From: Garcia nutans
Lineage: Eukaryota; Streptophyta; Magnoliopsida; Malpighiales; Euphorbiaceae
Assembly: GCA_947685225.1 (NCBI GenBank)
Contig: CANTUV010000002.1
Span: forward strand, 3,906,001-3,970,000
Reading direction: 5' to 3'
DNA: 64,000 nucleotides
The notes under the pieces are model-generated. The model had not been told where the DNA came from, did no database searches, and saw only the letters and a program-made list of their open reading frames with translations. The position numbers and the translations under genes were made by a program. Within the stretch, counting starts at the first letter, position 1. Every line of letters starts with the position of its first letter. Positions 1 to 10,860 of this stretch are shown piece by piece.

Positions 1-290
1 TTGCTTTATGCAGGTTGTGTTTTGCTGAATTTTGGGAACGTCCAAATTACAAACAAAACTCTGGCGAATTTTTGTCCCAGAGATTTTCATACAAAATATT
101 TAGTTTGGATTCCTATAACAAGCAAAAAATATTTATATACTATTTATTTTATATATTAGTATTTGAAATCTTAAAATAGAAATGTAAAATTTTTTATCAA
201 ATCGGTCTGTGACATTTTTATACCATATATGCATATTTTACATATGCTGAAAATATGTATTGTGCGTATATAGGGTATAAGGGTGTTACA
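1..290 (+). mobile_element. Element F: 5' LTR, 3' end only (cut by window start)
   Basis: This segment is nearly identical to the last 290 bases of the LTR at 4163-6246 and ends in the same GGGTG(T/C)TACA. A tRNA-Met type primer binding site follows 7 bases later, so this is the end of a 5' LTR. The rest of the LTR and its target-site duplication lie left of the window. Confidence 0.9.
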
Positions 291-297
291 TTTATTT

Positions 298-309
298 TGG
301 TATCAGAGC
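298..309 (+). promoter_or_regulatory. Primer binding site of element F (initiator tRNA-Met type)
   Basis: TGGTATCAGAGC matches the complement of the 3' end of plant initiator tRNA-Met, the usual minus-strand primer of Tekay-like gypsy and of copia elements. It lies 7 bases after the LTR end. The same 12-mer follows the 5' LTRs of E and of the copia element. Confidence 0.92.
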
Positions 310-2013
310 CTAGGTTTGAGGTTCTCGACCTAGGTGGGTTGTTAGAGAGAGAAAATTGAAATTTAAAAAAAATTAATTTTCTATTGTAATGCATGCATTG
401 GCACTGGCAATTTATCTAATATCTGATGTAGCAATGTCCATTTGATATAATAGATATGAGTTGAGATGGCATCTGGGTTGCATAGATCAGAGTGGCGTAG
501 TGAAAGCGTCATTCTAGAGATTATGGATTAAGAATTTTTGGAACTTTTATTTGAAATTTAAAATTCATAGTTAATTCAATTGATGAATAAGTGAAATTAG
601 AAATACAATCTACGAAATGATTTAAGATATAAAAATAAAAAGTTTGAGAAATGAGCATGATAGTTACAGAAAATTTTATAGGTGTACTGCAAAGTGATAT
701 TGTCTGAATTTTTTGACAAATCTAGAAATGTTAGATGAGTTTGAAAATTTAATAGAACATTTTTCTATATGTTATAATCCAATGTATAAAATTTTATAAA
801 TTTTAAAGATGGATCTCTAATTAAGAAAAATAGAAGAATACAGATTGTTGGAGTAATTACAGCAACTCAGAATCTGTAGAAATTGAGAAAAAATAAATTT
901 AGAAACTATGGTAAACCAACCCAGAAAAATCTGAAAATCTACACACAATATCATATGTATTCCTATAACATATGGTTAAAATTTCATGAATTTTTATTAA
1001 GGTTTGATACCTGAAAAAATTGGACAACCGGGTGCTGCCAGAGAAATTATTAAAGAGACAGATTCTCTGATTTTGGAAGATTTAATTTTTAAATATATTA
1101 AATCAGCTTGGAAAAATATAAAACTTTAAATATAAGTCCATATATGTGTCAAGTGCACATGGATAAAATTTTACAAGCTTTTATTAAGAATTGGTAAGGA
1201 ATATAAAAATTGAAAGTGAGATTGACATGAAACTGAGGAAGTCATGCAGTTTTGTGTAAGTAATAAATTAATTTTATGAGACAAATGAATGAAGAAAATT
1301 ATAAAAATTTATATGCATATGGGTATAAGTATAGAAGGAATATGGAGTTTTTAATAATTTGCAACAAAGAGTTCATAATTAAAATCAAAAAGTGAAATCA
1401 TATATGATAGCGAATTATTTATTATGGAATAATGATGCATGATTTAGGGTTGAGTGTGTAAAATTAAAGTATCTAAATGGATGATGTTAGTTAGTGTAAT
1501 GAAATGACTTAGTGTTGTTTAAATGTGAATGTTATGATTTTAAGATTGAAAATGTGACATGGATGAGATTTGGTGAGGTTCATGTTGTTCGTTGCAATAT
1601 ATGAAATTTGAATTTTTGAAATGAGTTTCCATAATTATGAAAGTGATGTTTTTTGATGTTATATTAATATAAAAATAAATTTTATAAAGTTAGCTCTTGA
1701 AAATGAGATTAATAGAATGAAGTTTAAGTAAAGTAGTAAGTTGGAAATTTAGAGTTGTAAGAGAATTTTGATGAAAAATGTTTAGATGTTGATAGTTTAA
1801 TGTTTAATAAGCATGGAAGTAATTTTGAATGAGTAATATTATTTATGAAAATATCATGTAACGTGTAATGTGGTTAATAATATAGAAATTTGTTATGAAA
1901 TAAAAGGGAAATGATTAAGTAAGTAAAAAGGAGTTACTTTAGGTAATTGAATTGGAAATGATGAAAATAGATATGAAGGGTATGATAAATGCATAAAAAA
2001 CTGTGAGAGAGAT

Positions 2014-2032
2014 GTCACATTGGAAATGTGAC
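2014..2032 (+). other. Conserved hairpin in the F interior
   Basis: GTCACATT, loop GGA, AATGTGAC: a perfect 8-bp stem. The same hairpin with one stem mismatch occurs at 56299-56317 in element E, followed in both by CTAAGAT and an ATGTGA-GTGTTA string. Confidence 0.6.
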
Positions 2033-2480
2033 TAAGATTTATGTGAGGTGTTAATATATATATATATATAATAAGAAACTTATTTAAGAGATGGACGATT
2101 AAATAAGGAAGTTGTTAATTATGTTGTGGTCAGAGTGTATATATATGTTGAATTAATGAATAACCTAAGTAATGTCAAAAGAATGAGAAATGATAATGTT
2201 CTCTAAAAGGTGATAAATGTTAACTTTGTATAGGTTGTATGTAAAAGAGGAATTGAGTATAATTGTAAGATTTGTGTGATGGGATTTTTTTCTATATGAA
2301 CACAAATATGATATGTAAGAAAATGTGGAAAGTAAGTCACATTGTGATTATGACTTACGAAGGTGTATGTGGATGATTAAAAAAAATGTTATCAAGTGTT
2401 TACTACATTATACAAATATGTGTTTGGTGATATTGAGAATGATATTGCATGTATTAATAGACCTAAGAGAGATTAGATCT

Positions 2481-2502
2481 TGACCTACGTAGAGTTAGGT
2501 CA
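2481..2502 (+). other. Inverted repeat in the F interior
   Basis: TGACCTA and TAGGTCA form a perfect 7-bp stem over an 8-base spacer. It directly follows the GACCTAAGAGAGATTAG block that is shared with element E at 56661. Confidence 0.5.
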
Positions 2503-3404
2503 TGTGATGAATTGAGATTGAGAATGGACCTGAACAGAGCTGGACGGTGAAATTGTTATTTTAACAACTGAACTTGATGATTGTATAGTGGTTTGGGCCT
2601 AAAGTACATGCGTATAAATAAGAGATTGTGAGGAAAAGGAAAGTATAATGAAGAAAGTATGGAAATGAAATATATATATATATATGAATGCAAATTTTTA
2701 TAAGAGATAGATTACAAATGGAGTAATAAATGGAAATTGTGTAAATTAGCATATGAACTAATGTGTATGTGTAAGAGATTTTAATGATAATATTGTTGAA
2801 ACATGAGTTAGGCTAATGATGATCATGTGATCAAGAGTAAATTGCTTTGGAACAGAGCTGAAACGTGTTAACTTTTTGTGTAGCAAAAGATTAGAAAATG
2901 AATATGTGATTTTTGCGTTACAAACTTAACATTGTGATTGGAAATGTTTGAAGAAGAATGATAGAGGAGTAGTATTTATTTATAAGCCACAGGCGTGACC
3001 ATTTATGGCATGACCGTTGGATAGTTTTGGTGAAATTAATAGTTATGCTTCAAGAAACATGGTCAAGACTTATGGTTTGCATAGTTGTATCTTATAATTT
3101 TATACTAGAAATTTGTTTATAATTATAGAAAGTATGGAAACAGAAGAGAATTGTGAAAATATGATGAGCTTTAAATGATGTGTAAGAAAAGTGATTTGTG
3201 TAAATAGGGTAACTATAAGAAATGTGAGAAAATGGTAAATGAAAGGAATTATGAAATGTGAGCAAGAGTTATAATGAATGTGTTTGAAAGTGGTATAAAA
3301 TGAATAAGTTGATAAAAATGATGTGTAAAGTAAACGAGACTAAGGGAAGTGAATATTCTCTGTAATGATGAATTCGAAGAGACTTAAAATTTGAGAATAA
3401 ATTT

Positions 3405-3423
3405 GACCTAATAGAATTAGGTC
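3405..3423 (+). other. Hairpin in the F interior
   Basis: GACCTAA, loop TAGAA, TTAGGTC: a perfect 7-bp stem. Element E has a degraded counterpart near 57675, about 120 bases before the shared GATCAATTGATC palindrome, the same relative position as in F. Confidence 0.5.
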
Positions 3424-3511
3424 ATGAATTGAAAACAAATTGATGAATTTAAAATAGACTAAAGGTTGGTCAAAATAGAATAAGGTTGTGACGATCATAT
3501 TGTGATAGTTA

Positions 3512-3523
3512 GATCAATTGATC
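3512..3523 (+). other. Palindrome in the F interior
   Basis: GATCAATTGATC is a perfect 12-bp palindrome. Element E has a 14-bp version at 57797-57810 in the matching position, in both cases about 15 bases after a TTGTGA string. Confidence 0.55.
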
Positions 3524-4126
3524 CGAAATGTAATTAGTTTACAAGTATTTATTGAAATTCAATGTGTGTAGTTGTATTAAGAATATGCAAGCTATGTGAT
3601 AATGTGCATAATACAGCGTTTTGATATGTATATGCATATGAAAGGAGCTAAGTTATATTAGTTTCAAATAATTATAAGAGATAAGTGTTAGTTATAGTAT
3701 AATTGGAATGAATCTTAATAAGAAAATAAGATTTTGTTGTTGTATAATGGTGATATTAAATTAATATGTGGTAATTGTATAAATAGTAGGATCAAAGTGA
3801 AGATGTGTAAAATTATTGTGTTAAGATAAAAGTTATTAACATTTGAATTTAAGGTGATGAGAGTATATTTTTAAGATAATAAAGTGATCGGATATCTTGA
3901 GTGAAATAGGTGTGCGGTGTATATATATTAAGGAGATGAACTAATTTGGTTTAATGATAATTCGATTAAAGATATGATAATCTGTTATGACTGTTTTAGT
4001 AAATAGACAGTATAATGATGAGTTATGGAATGGTAAAAAGGTAATTGAGAATGTACCTAAGGGGGAGAAAAGAAATTATATAATTTGATGAAATAATGAT
4101 TTGGATGATTTATTACCGTACTGGAT

Positions 4127-4144
4127 AATTTCGAGGATGAAATT
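4127..4144 (+). promoter_or_regulatory. AGGA-loop hairpin upstream of the F PPT
   Basis: AATTTCG, loop AGGA, TGAAATT: a 7-bp stem with one G-T wobble, ending 4 bases before the polypurine tract. The same structure sits at the same place in E (58503-58520) and in D (51784-51801, minus). F has no coding frame here, so amino-acid constraint cannot explain its retention. Confidence 0.7.
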
Positions 4145-4148
4145 ATTT

Positions 4149-4161
4149 AAGGGGGAGAAAA
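4149..4161 (+). promoter_or_regulatory. Polypurine tract of element F
   Basis: AAGGGGGAGAAAA lies directly before the TG that opens the 3' LTR. This is the expected plus-strand primer site and fixes the element's orientation as plus. Confidence 0.9.
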
Positions 4162-4817
4162 TTGTCATATCCATGATTTTAGAGATATAAAATTTTATAT
4201 ATACTCAATATATATATATCTAGAGTATATATAATATATACATATGGTATATTAATTATATATATTGGATTAATACATTATATACTTAATATTTGATACA
4301 CATATAAGGCACATTTGATGTGTATATAAGATACACATTACTTGTGCATATGTGTAATGTCCCAAATTTTTGAAAAGTTCTAATTTTTAGAAATTTGATA
4401 AAATAAATTATAATTTAAATGGATAAATTAAATTAATGGTTTTAAATGAAAAATGAAAGGATTTTAAATGAAAAAGTGGAATATACATGTGATATATATG
4501 TAAAATATATACAACATATAAAAGTCAACACATTTTAAAAGAAAAATCAAAGTAAAAGGGTATTTTGGTAATTAAATCTTAAAATTTTAAAATTAATAAA
4601 AAAAATTCAAAATAAATAATTTTGGATGGAAGATAATATTTTGGGGTTTTAATTAGTTAAATAATTAATTAATTAATTAAAAATATATTAAAATAATAAT
4701 ATATATAAGGTTGAAAATGTGAGTGGGAGGAAAGAGAAAATCTTTTTTTTTTCATCTTCTTCTTCTTCTTTCCTTGAAGTATTCAAAGTGGATTTTTGGT
4801 GATTTGCACCAAAATTA

Positions 4818-5615
4818 GTAAGTTTTCAACTCTTTTCTTTGAATTCTATAGAAAATTGGATTATGTTGAGTTTGGGGTTTTGATGTAGCATGTTATAATT
4901 ATTGGAATGGGTGTGTATGATGTTATTTTGGGTAGTTAACAATGATTTTAAGGTTGGATTAAAGAAATGGTTGAATTTAAGTTGAGTTTGGTGAAGAGAT
5001 AGAATTTAGGGTTATGGAACATTTGAATTTTTGAAATCATGAGTTTTAATTGTGCAAATTGGTTCCAAATGTGTTGTTTTGATGCATAAACAAGGATTTT
5101 AAAATCAAATGATGGATTTAGTTAAGTTTGGATAGAGTTTGAAGATGGTAGCATTGATTTAGGGTTTTGGAAAAGTGAATTTTCAAAGAATGATTAATTG
5201 TTTGATTTTAATGCTTAAATCATTTTATTTAATGATATAAGTGGTGGAAATAAGATTGAAATGATAATTGGATTGAGTTGGAATGGAGATCCTTCAATAG
5301 TGAAGGTTATGCCATTTTAAGGTTTTGAGCATAACCATGTGGTTAATTAATGTAATTGGTTTAAACATGCTAAAACATGTTTCTAATGACATTAATAAAC
5401 TTAAAACACTAATTTAAATGTGAATTATGAATTGTGATACAATTAAGCAATATAATGCTATGAGTTGTGATTGTGAAAAATTTGAAAAATATAAGAAAGT
5501 AGAATGATATGACATCTATATGCATTGTGCATTGGCATTGCATTGAGTTTTATTGTTATTATCAAAGTTTGTACCACTAGGCTTCGGCTTAGCGCGATTG
5601 TAATTCGTCGCGCAG
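4818..5615 (+). other. Candidate intron in the F LTR
   Basis: A donor (A/GTAAGTTTT) at 4818 and an acceptor (CGCGCAG/GTA) ending at 5615 bracket about 800 AT-rich bases. E and D have the same pair at matching places. Inferred from motifs alone. Confidence 0.35.
5577..5613 (+). other. Paired hairpins just upstream of the candidate acceptor (F LTR)
   Basis: CTAGGC, loop TTCG, GCTTAG (6 bp with one wobble) is followed at once by GCGCGA...TCGCGC (6 bp, 10-base loop). The LTRs of E and D have the first hairpin with other loops, so stem and position are conserved more than loop sequence. Confidence 0.6.
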
Positions 5616-6247
5616 GTATCATGGATGATTTGGTAGAGCCGGAGAGTTCTACTAGACCTAGTCGGGTCTAGGTTTGTATTTATTGAGATTGAAGAGTTAT
5701 TTTTGGGTACATCAAGATCAGAGCCAGTTGCCAACATGTAGATATTTGATATTACAATGTATTTTGATATTATATATGTTATGTTATGTTTTTGGAAGTA
5801 TATAATGTAAATTGTAAAGAATGTTTTGAATAATTTGTTCAGATGAGATTTTATATTTGTTGTTAATTTATATATCTATATATAAGTATTTTGAGAAAAT
5901 ATGTAGAAATTGAGAAGTATTGGTGAAATGGTGAATTAATTTTTATTGGGAGTGTTTGCTTTATGCAGGTTGTGTTTTGCTAAATTTTGGGAACGTCCAA
6001 ATTACAAACAAAACTCTGGCGAATTTTTTCCCCAGAGATTTTCATATAAAATATTTAGTTTGGATTCCTATAACAAGCAAAGAATATTTAAATACTATTT
6101 ATTTCATATATTAGTATTTGAAATCTTAAAATAGAAATGTAAAATTTTTTATCAAATCAGTCTGTGACATTTTTATACCGTATATGCATATTTTACATAT
6201 GCTGAAAAATATGTATTGTACGTATATAGGGTATAAGGGTGCTACAC

Positions 6248-6445
6248 TTTGTCTTGGGTCTTCAACAAGCTACAAAAGAAGGGACTATTACGGCCATTGG
6301 CCCCAGACCTTTGCCGAATCCTTTACCCCCAAAATTTAATACTAAAGCCTTTTGTGAGTTTCATCAAACACAAGGATAGACAAATGCTTGCAACTAAAAC
6401 ATGAGATCCAAAATTTAATTGACAGTGGTAAGCTGCCTGAGCCTG
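6248..6445 (+). pseudogene. Tat/Ogre-like gag relic
   Basis: Translation from 6248 gives a gag-like segment with ITAIGPRPLPNPLPPKF followed by FCEFHQTQG. After a frameshift near 6378 the reading resumes in another frame with DKCLQLKHEIQNLIDSGKLP. This proline-rich leader followed by CxFHQ...DxCxxLKHxIQxLIDSGxL is the zinc-knuckle region of gag in plant Tat/Ogre-type gypsy elements, where it helps bind the element's RNA in the particle. The knuckle is damaged by the frameshift, and the gag upstream is replaced by the F LTR at 6246. No protease or pol motif follows. The plus orientation agrees with the PPT at 9433 and the LTR at 9446. Confidence 0.7.
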
Positions 6446-9000
6446 ATAAGACCAGCACAACAGAGTGCCACCACCAGCAACCTTCATGGTAGGAAAAGGA
6501 TTAGAAGAAGATTTTATTTTATCATCCTTTCAAGATGGAAATATTGAAGATGTGAAAGGAAAAGAAGCTTAAACTCAACAAACTTTCCTTAGCTTAAATG
6601 TTGCTTTTCAATTTTACTTTCTTTAATATTTAATTGGAACAATCTTGTTTTTCAATTTTAAATTTTTTTGAATAAATTACTTTCATCAAAATTTTTGTTG
6701 GTCTTTGTTCATTTTGGTGCTCAGCCAATGAGGAATCTAGCTTGATGATTCATGAATTAATATATTTATGCATCATGACTCGAATGACTTTACTAGGTGA
6801 GGGAATTGCTCTATAGCATTGAGTTGTGTATGCTTACTTAGAGAGGACTCCTGTATAATTACTTTTGTCTAGGTCCTAGTCAGAGGCAAAATTGAACTTC
6901 GCTTATTTAAGAGAGAAATGATCTAAGCATTATTTGGTTAGCCAACAACTAGTATCCACCCAATTAAATATCAACCCCTAGTTGTCCCTTTGAGCCTTCA
7001 TAAAATTTTAGCTTTCTTTTCATTGGCATAAAACCCCAAGAACCTACCCTGAGCTGTAGTGATACTTTTGACAAGTCTTATGACCATTAAGGTGAAGAGG
7101 CAATAAGATCAAAGAAAGGAATGAATAGTCAAGACCATAAGGATAGTTGATGTTCTCAAGACCACAAGGGTAGTTGAAGTTCTCTTAATATCTCCAATAT
7201 ATCAAGACAATATCAGAGTAACAAATGATTTATCCCCGTCACTCCACTCATCCATTATTAGAAATACAAGTTGATACAAACAAGACAACTATGTTTGAGC
7301 TAGAACAAAAAAAGAAGAAAGAAAATAAAATAAAAGAAAGAAAAGAAAATAAAAGAAAAAAGAAGAGGAAAAAAATAAGAAAAAAAGAAAAAAGAAAAAA
7401 AAAGAAAAAAAAAGAAAAAAAAGAAGAAAAAATATAAAACCTAAAACGGTTCAGAAAACCAACCAAGTTCTCTTTTACCTAAAGCAGCAAAAGGCTTTCA
7501 TTTGCTTTATAAGGATAGTTTGACTTGAATAGGTCCAGCTCAACCAAAGATTCAATCAAAATTAGAGAAAAAGGAGAAAGACCATCCAGTTCTTGACAGT
7601 TCTATACTTGGCAGTCCTACAAGGAAGAAGGACAAAATGATAAAATGCTCAAAGAAAGGGAAGAGTAAGAAAAATAAAAAGAAAGAAAAGGGAGAAGAAG
7701 AAAAGAAACAAATTTGGGTACCAAACTTTTTGCAAAGGGAAAGACTATCCCAATCAAGATTTAGGTTAATGCCAAGAAGATGGGAGAACATTCAAAGCTC
7801 TATCTTTTTATGCTCCCAACTGTCTAAAGTTCCAACAAGCAGTTTGTAGTGTGAAGGTTTGTCCATTGTGTCACATCAGCTCCTATCTCAAAATGGCCTT
7901 CATTTAACCCATGTCCCTTATAGACCCCATTTCAAGCCTATCAAAGACCTGTTGATCTCTCTTGGTAGGTAGAGTCTATTAGTGAAGATAGTTTGAATAA
8001 GCATGCATATGAGATAGACAATATTTTAACTCAATGAGTCCTTTGGCCAAGCAATGTGTATGTGCCTATCTGAAGTGCAACAATTCTTGCTTAAATAGAA
8101 ATGATTCCTAAGTTTAGTATGGTAACTAGGGTTGTCATGTTATAGATATGTTAATTTGGAAAATCAAGTCCTGAGGTACATTGACATTAATTTGGCAAAG
8201 CCAACATTTGATTTCAAAATCAAACTTCAAAATTGAAAATTCAAAAAAAAAATTACAAAGCCTTCAAGTTAAGGGAAGTATGTCGAATCATTGAACCTCC
8301 AAAGGACACATTGGGCAAAGGAAATGATTACTGGCTAGGTTATGAAGAAGCTACCAACTGACATGCTGAATCATAATTTAAAATGGATGTATCTCTCTTG
8401 TTTGGGGCCTCCATTATTCATATTTTCAACAACTTAAAGATAAAAGCCATAAATGTGGAGCATTGTGTCATTCCAATGCAAGACCTGAATGAGCATCTGA
8501 AAGGAGCCAATGAGGATATCTCTGCTGATCACCTCGGTCTGTGAGTCGATCAAACGACTGTAAGAATTATCACATCGCACTTTCTTGTCCTGTATTGTCT
8601 ATTCTTTATCAAAGTGAACAGCAAACACCCTGTGAAGCAAACAATCAAAAGAAGATATCAAATCAGGGGGGCATGGAAGCCCATTGCTTGAGAAAGTTCC
8701 AATAATTTTGCAAAGAGAAGAAATGCGTGCTTGTGCGAAGAACTAGACAACAAAAACATCAATCAAGGCTTGCATGAAAAAAAAAAGATCTTTGGTTTGA
8801 GCCTACACAGGGGGCAAAGTTTCTCCTTTTCATTTTTTTGAGTTTATATACCAAACATTTTCAAACTCACTTGCAAATATTTCACCACGCAGGGGGCAAG
8901 GAGAAGATATGAGGGCCAACAAAAAATAGTTGAATTTTTGCCAAAGGAAGAACAAAAGAATGGAACAACTAGTTAAGCCAGAATCCTCAACTGATAAATG
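6446..9000 (+). mobile_element. Tat/Ogre-like element: non-coding spacer between gag relic and PPT
   Basis: About 2.5 kb without a credible coding region. It contains a purine-only tract (about 7300-7437, runs of A broken by single Gs) that creates lysine-rich chance ORFs, and a weaker purine stretch at 7630-7705. GCAGGGGGCAA-type sequences at 8808 and 8889 and a variant near 8665 resemble the real PPT at 9433. The pol region is missing or decayed beyond recognition. Confidence 0.55.
7291..7437 (+). repeat. Low-complexity purine tract
   Basis: Almost uninterrupted A/G composed of AAAAAG and AAAGAA units. Open frames here on both strands (Lys/Glu-rich and Phe-rich) are composition artefacts. 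Confidence 0.85.
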
Positions 9001-9005
9001 GTCAG

Positions 9006-9366
9006 TCAAATCAAATTCAATCTCAGGTCCGAGTACCTAATCTCGGGTCCAAGTACCCAATCTTGGGTCCAAGTACCCAAATCAAATTCAATCTCGGGGC
9101 CAAGTGCCCAATCTCTGGTCCAAGTACCCAAATGAAATTCAAACTCGGGTCCAAGTACCCAAATCAAATTTAGTCTCGGGTCCAAGTACCCAATCTCCGA
9201 TTCAAGTACCCAAATCAAATTTAAACTCGGGTCCAAGTGCCCAATCTCGGATCTAAGTACCTAAATCAAATTCAGTCTCGAGTCCAAGTATCTAATCTCG
9301 GGTCCAAGTAACCAAATCAAATTCAATCTCGGGTCCAAGTACCCAAATCAAATCCAAGTACCCATC
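9006..9366 (+). repeat. Minisatellite with CTCGGGTCCAAGTACCC units
   Basis: About nine imperfect copies of CTCGGGTCCAAGTACCC alternate with AATCAAATTCAAT-like spacers, giving short and long spacings from array homogenisation. It ends about 70 bases before the PPT. Tandem arrays in the region before the 3' LTR are known in Tat/Ogre-type elements. Confidence 0.85.
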
Positions 9367-9432
9367 CTCATCCAAAATTAGTCAAAATATATTGCTTTTC
9401 ACTCTCTTTTACTAAAGTTTCAGATCGTTCCA

Positions 9433-9445
9433 GCAGGGGGCAAAC
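9433..9445 (+). promoter_or_regulatory. Polypurine tract of the Tat/Ogre-like element
   Basis: GCAGGGGGCAAAC directly precedes TATAGACCCTTAAT, a mutated form of the TGTAGACCC opening common in Tat-type LTRs. This sets plus orientation and LTR start. Confidence 0.65.
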
Positions 9446-9603
9446 TATAGACCCTTAATTTTTGACCCAGTCTGGTACGATATTTTTTATATAGTCCAAA
9501 ATAATTTTTGTGATATTTTAATTAAATAATATTCATTTTAGTATTTATTTTTTTTATAATTTTTAATAACTTAATAATAATAAATAAATAAATAAAAATA
9601 AAA

Positions 9604-9677
9604 ATCGGCGATGAAAAATTCATCGCCGAAAGTCAAATTGGCCAAGTCCAATTTTGCCCACAGGAATTTCCTGTGGG
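9604..9677 (+). other. Cluster of perfect inverted repeats in the Tat-like LTR
   Basis: TCGGCGATGAA, loop AAA, TTCATCGCCGA is a perfect 11-bp stem at about 9605-9629. CCACAGGAA-T-TTCCTGTGG is a 9-bp stem at about 9659-9677, followed by a decayed copy near 9690. These stand out as GC-rich islands in AT-rich DNA. Confidence 0.8.
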
Positions 9678-10139
9678 GCCATTTTGCCGCAGGAAATTCT
9701 TGTGGAAAAATTGGCTGGCCGTACCCATCCTCGCAGCTCGCAGTTTCTCGCCAGCAAAATTTTCCAACTCAATTTTTTCCAAAACCAAAATCTATTTAGT
9801 TTCGGTTTCTTTTCCTAATTAATTTTAGTTTCCTTAAACAATAAGAACTAGGCTTATACTTTTTTCTAAAAATAATACTTGAAAACACAGAAAAAAGGGG
9901 ACGGGGGGACATTGAGATCGGATAGTGGGACTTTGATTAGGTGATCAAAACTTGGATTACAGAAAACCCTAGCAATAAGCAAGCAATCAACAATTCATCA
10001 AAGGCAGCAACCTTGTCTTTGTCCTTGTTCATCCAGAAAGCAATTTTTGGTGGAATCAACGAACAGAGGTTTGAATCTTTATTTTCTTTATTTATTTCTT
10101 TACATTAGCTTCATCACTCAAATTGAATAAATTGTTTCT

Positions 10140-10860
10140 TCTGTTTCTTCTAAAACTTAAAACCCTAAAACGTCTATTCTAAACCTTAAAACCCTAAATT
10201 GTTCCTTCTATTTCCAAAAACCCTAAAAAGTACTTTTCTGTTTCCAAAAACCTTAAGAACCTTAATTTATTTCTTTTGTCTCCAAAAAAACCCTAATTCA
10301 TTTCTTTTGTTTCCAAAAACTTTAAATCGTTTCTCCTATTTCCAAAAACTTTTAAAAACCCTAAACTGTTTTCCTCTAACTTTTTTCCAAAATTTCCAAA
10401 TGTTTTGTTAAATCTCCAAACTCTAACATATTTTACAGTTTTTGAAAATCATAATTACTTTTATAAAACTCTAAACTATTTTCTCAAATCCTAAAACCAA
10501 ATATGTCTTCTAAAATATCAAAAACCCTAATTCTCTCAAAACTAATACGGTAAACCCCTAGTTTTCCTAAATCCTAATCCTTAAAACCTTAAAACCTTAT
10601 AAATCCAAACCTTAAAACTCAATACAGTAAGCATAAAATCACAATCCAATAAACATGAATTATAAACCTAATATCTTAAGATTCCAAAACCCTAATTTCA
10701 TAATTTTACCCCTCAAACCCTAATTTGATCAATCAAAGAACTTTACTAATTTCTTAAAGTTATAAAATCCTAATCCATTTCAATTTTCTTGAACCTTTAC
10801 AGTAGTTAAGAATTATAAACCCTATTATACTAAAATCCCAAAACCCTAAATATTAATTAA
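10140..10860 (+). repeat. Degenerate telomere-like (CCCTAAA) tract
   Basis: Many scattered AAACCCTAA, AACCCTAAA and CCTTAAAACCC strings, not in register. They resemble the plant telomere unit but form no continuous array and lie within the LTR, so they look like LTR sequence rather than an old chromosome end. Confidence 0.6.

Larger units (their letters stand above)
291..4162 (+). mobile_element. Element F: coding-free internal region (LARD-like)
   Basis: 3.9 kb lies between PBS and PPT without a recognisable gag, protease, RT, RNase H or integrase motif in any frame; the longest ORFs here are chance ones of about 60 codons. The plus strand is rich in A and G. It is homologous in patches to the interior of element E: the block with GACCTAAGAGAGATTAG at 2460, the GTCACATT hairpin at 2014, and the GATCAATTGATC palindrome at 3512 all have counterparts there in the same order. 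I infer a non-autonomous family mobilised by an autonomous Tekay-like partner. A (TA)n stretch lies at about 2050-2070. Confidence 0.8.
4163..6246 (+). mobile_element. Element F: 3' LTR
   Basis: 2,084 bp, opening TGTCATATCC after the PPT and closing GGGTGCTACA; its last 290 bases match 1-290. It holds a plausible intron (donor GTAAGT at 4818, acceptor GCAG ending 5615) and the two hairpins at 5577-5613 that also occur in the LTRs of E and D. It lacks the CACGGCC palindrome cluster found in the LTRs of D and E. Sequence right of 6246 is Tat/Ogre gag, so F inserted into, or was joined to, that element. Confidence 0.88.

Noticed and set aside
291..4162. Search for decayed gag-pol in F
   Set aside because: No RT, RNase H, integrase or zinc-knuckle motif in any frame; similarity is to E's non-coding interior.
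7225..7849. Lysine-rich and phenylalanine-rich open frames on both strands
   Set aside because: They lie on a purine tract and its complement; composition alone gives them. No domain or homologue pattern.
9006..9236. 76-codon frame with a repeated WVLGPEIEFDLGTW-like pattern
   Set aside because: Translation of the minisatellite; the unit length explains the pattern.
9006..9366. Possible CRISPR-like array
   Set aside because: Units and spacers are both repetitive and imperfect, in a plant retrotransposon; no cas genes.
10140..10860. Interstitial telomere from a chromosome fusion
   Set aside because: The strings are out of register, interrupted and inside an LTR; no continuous array.
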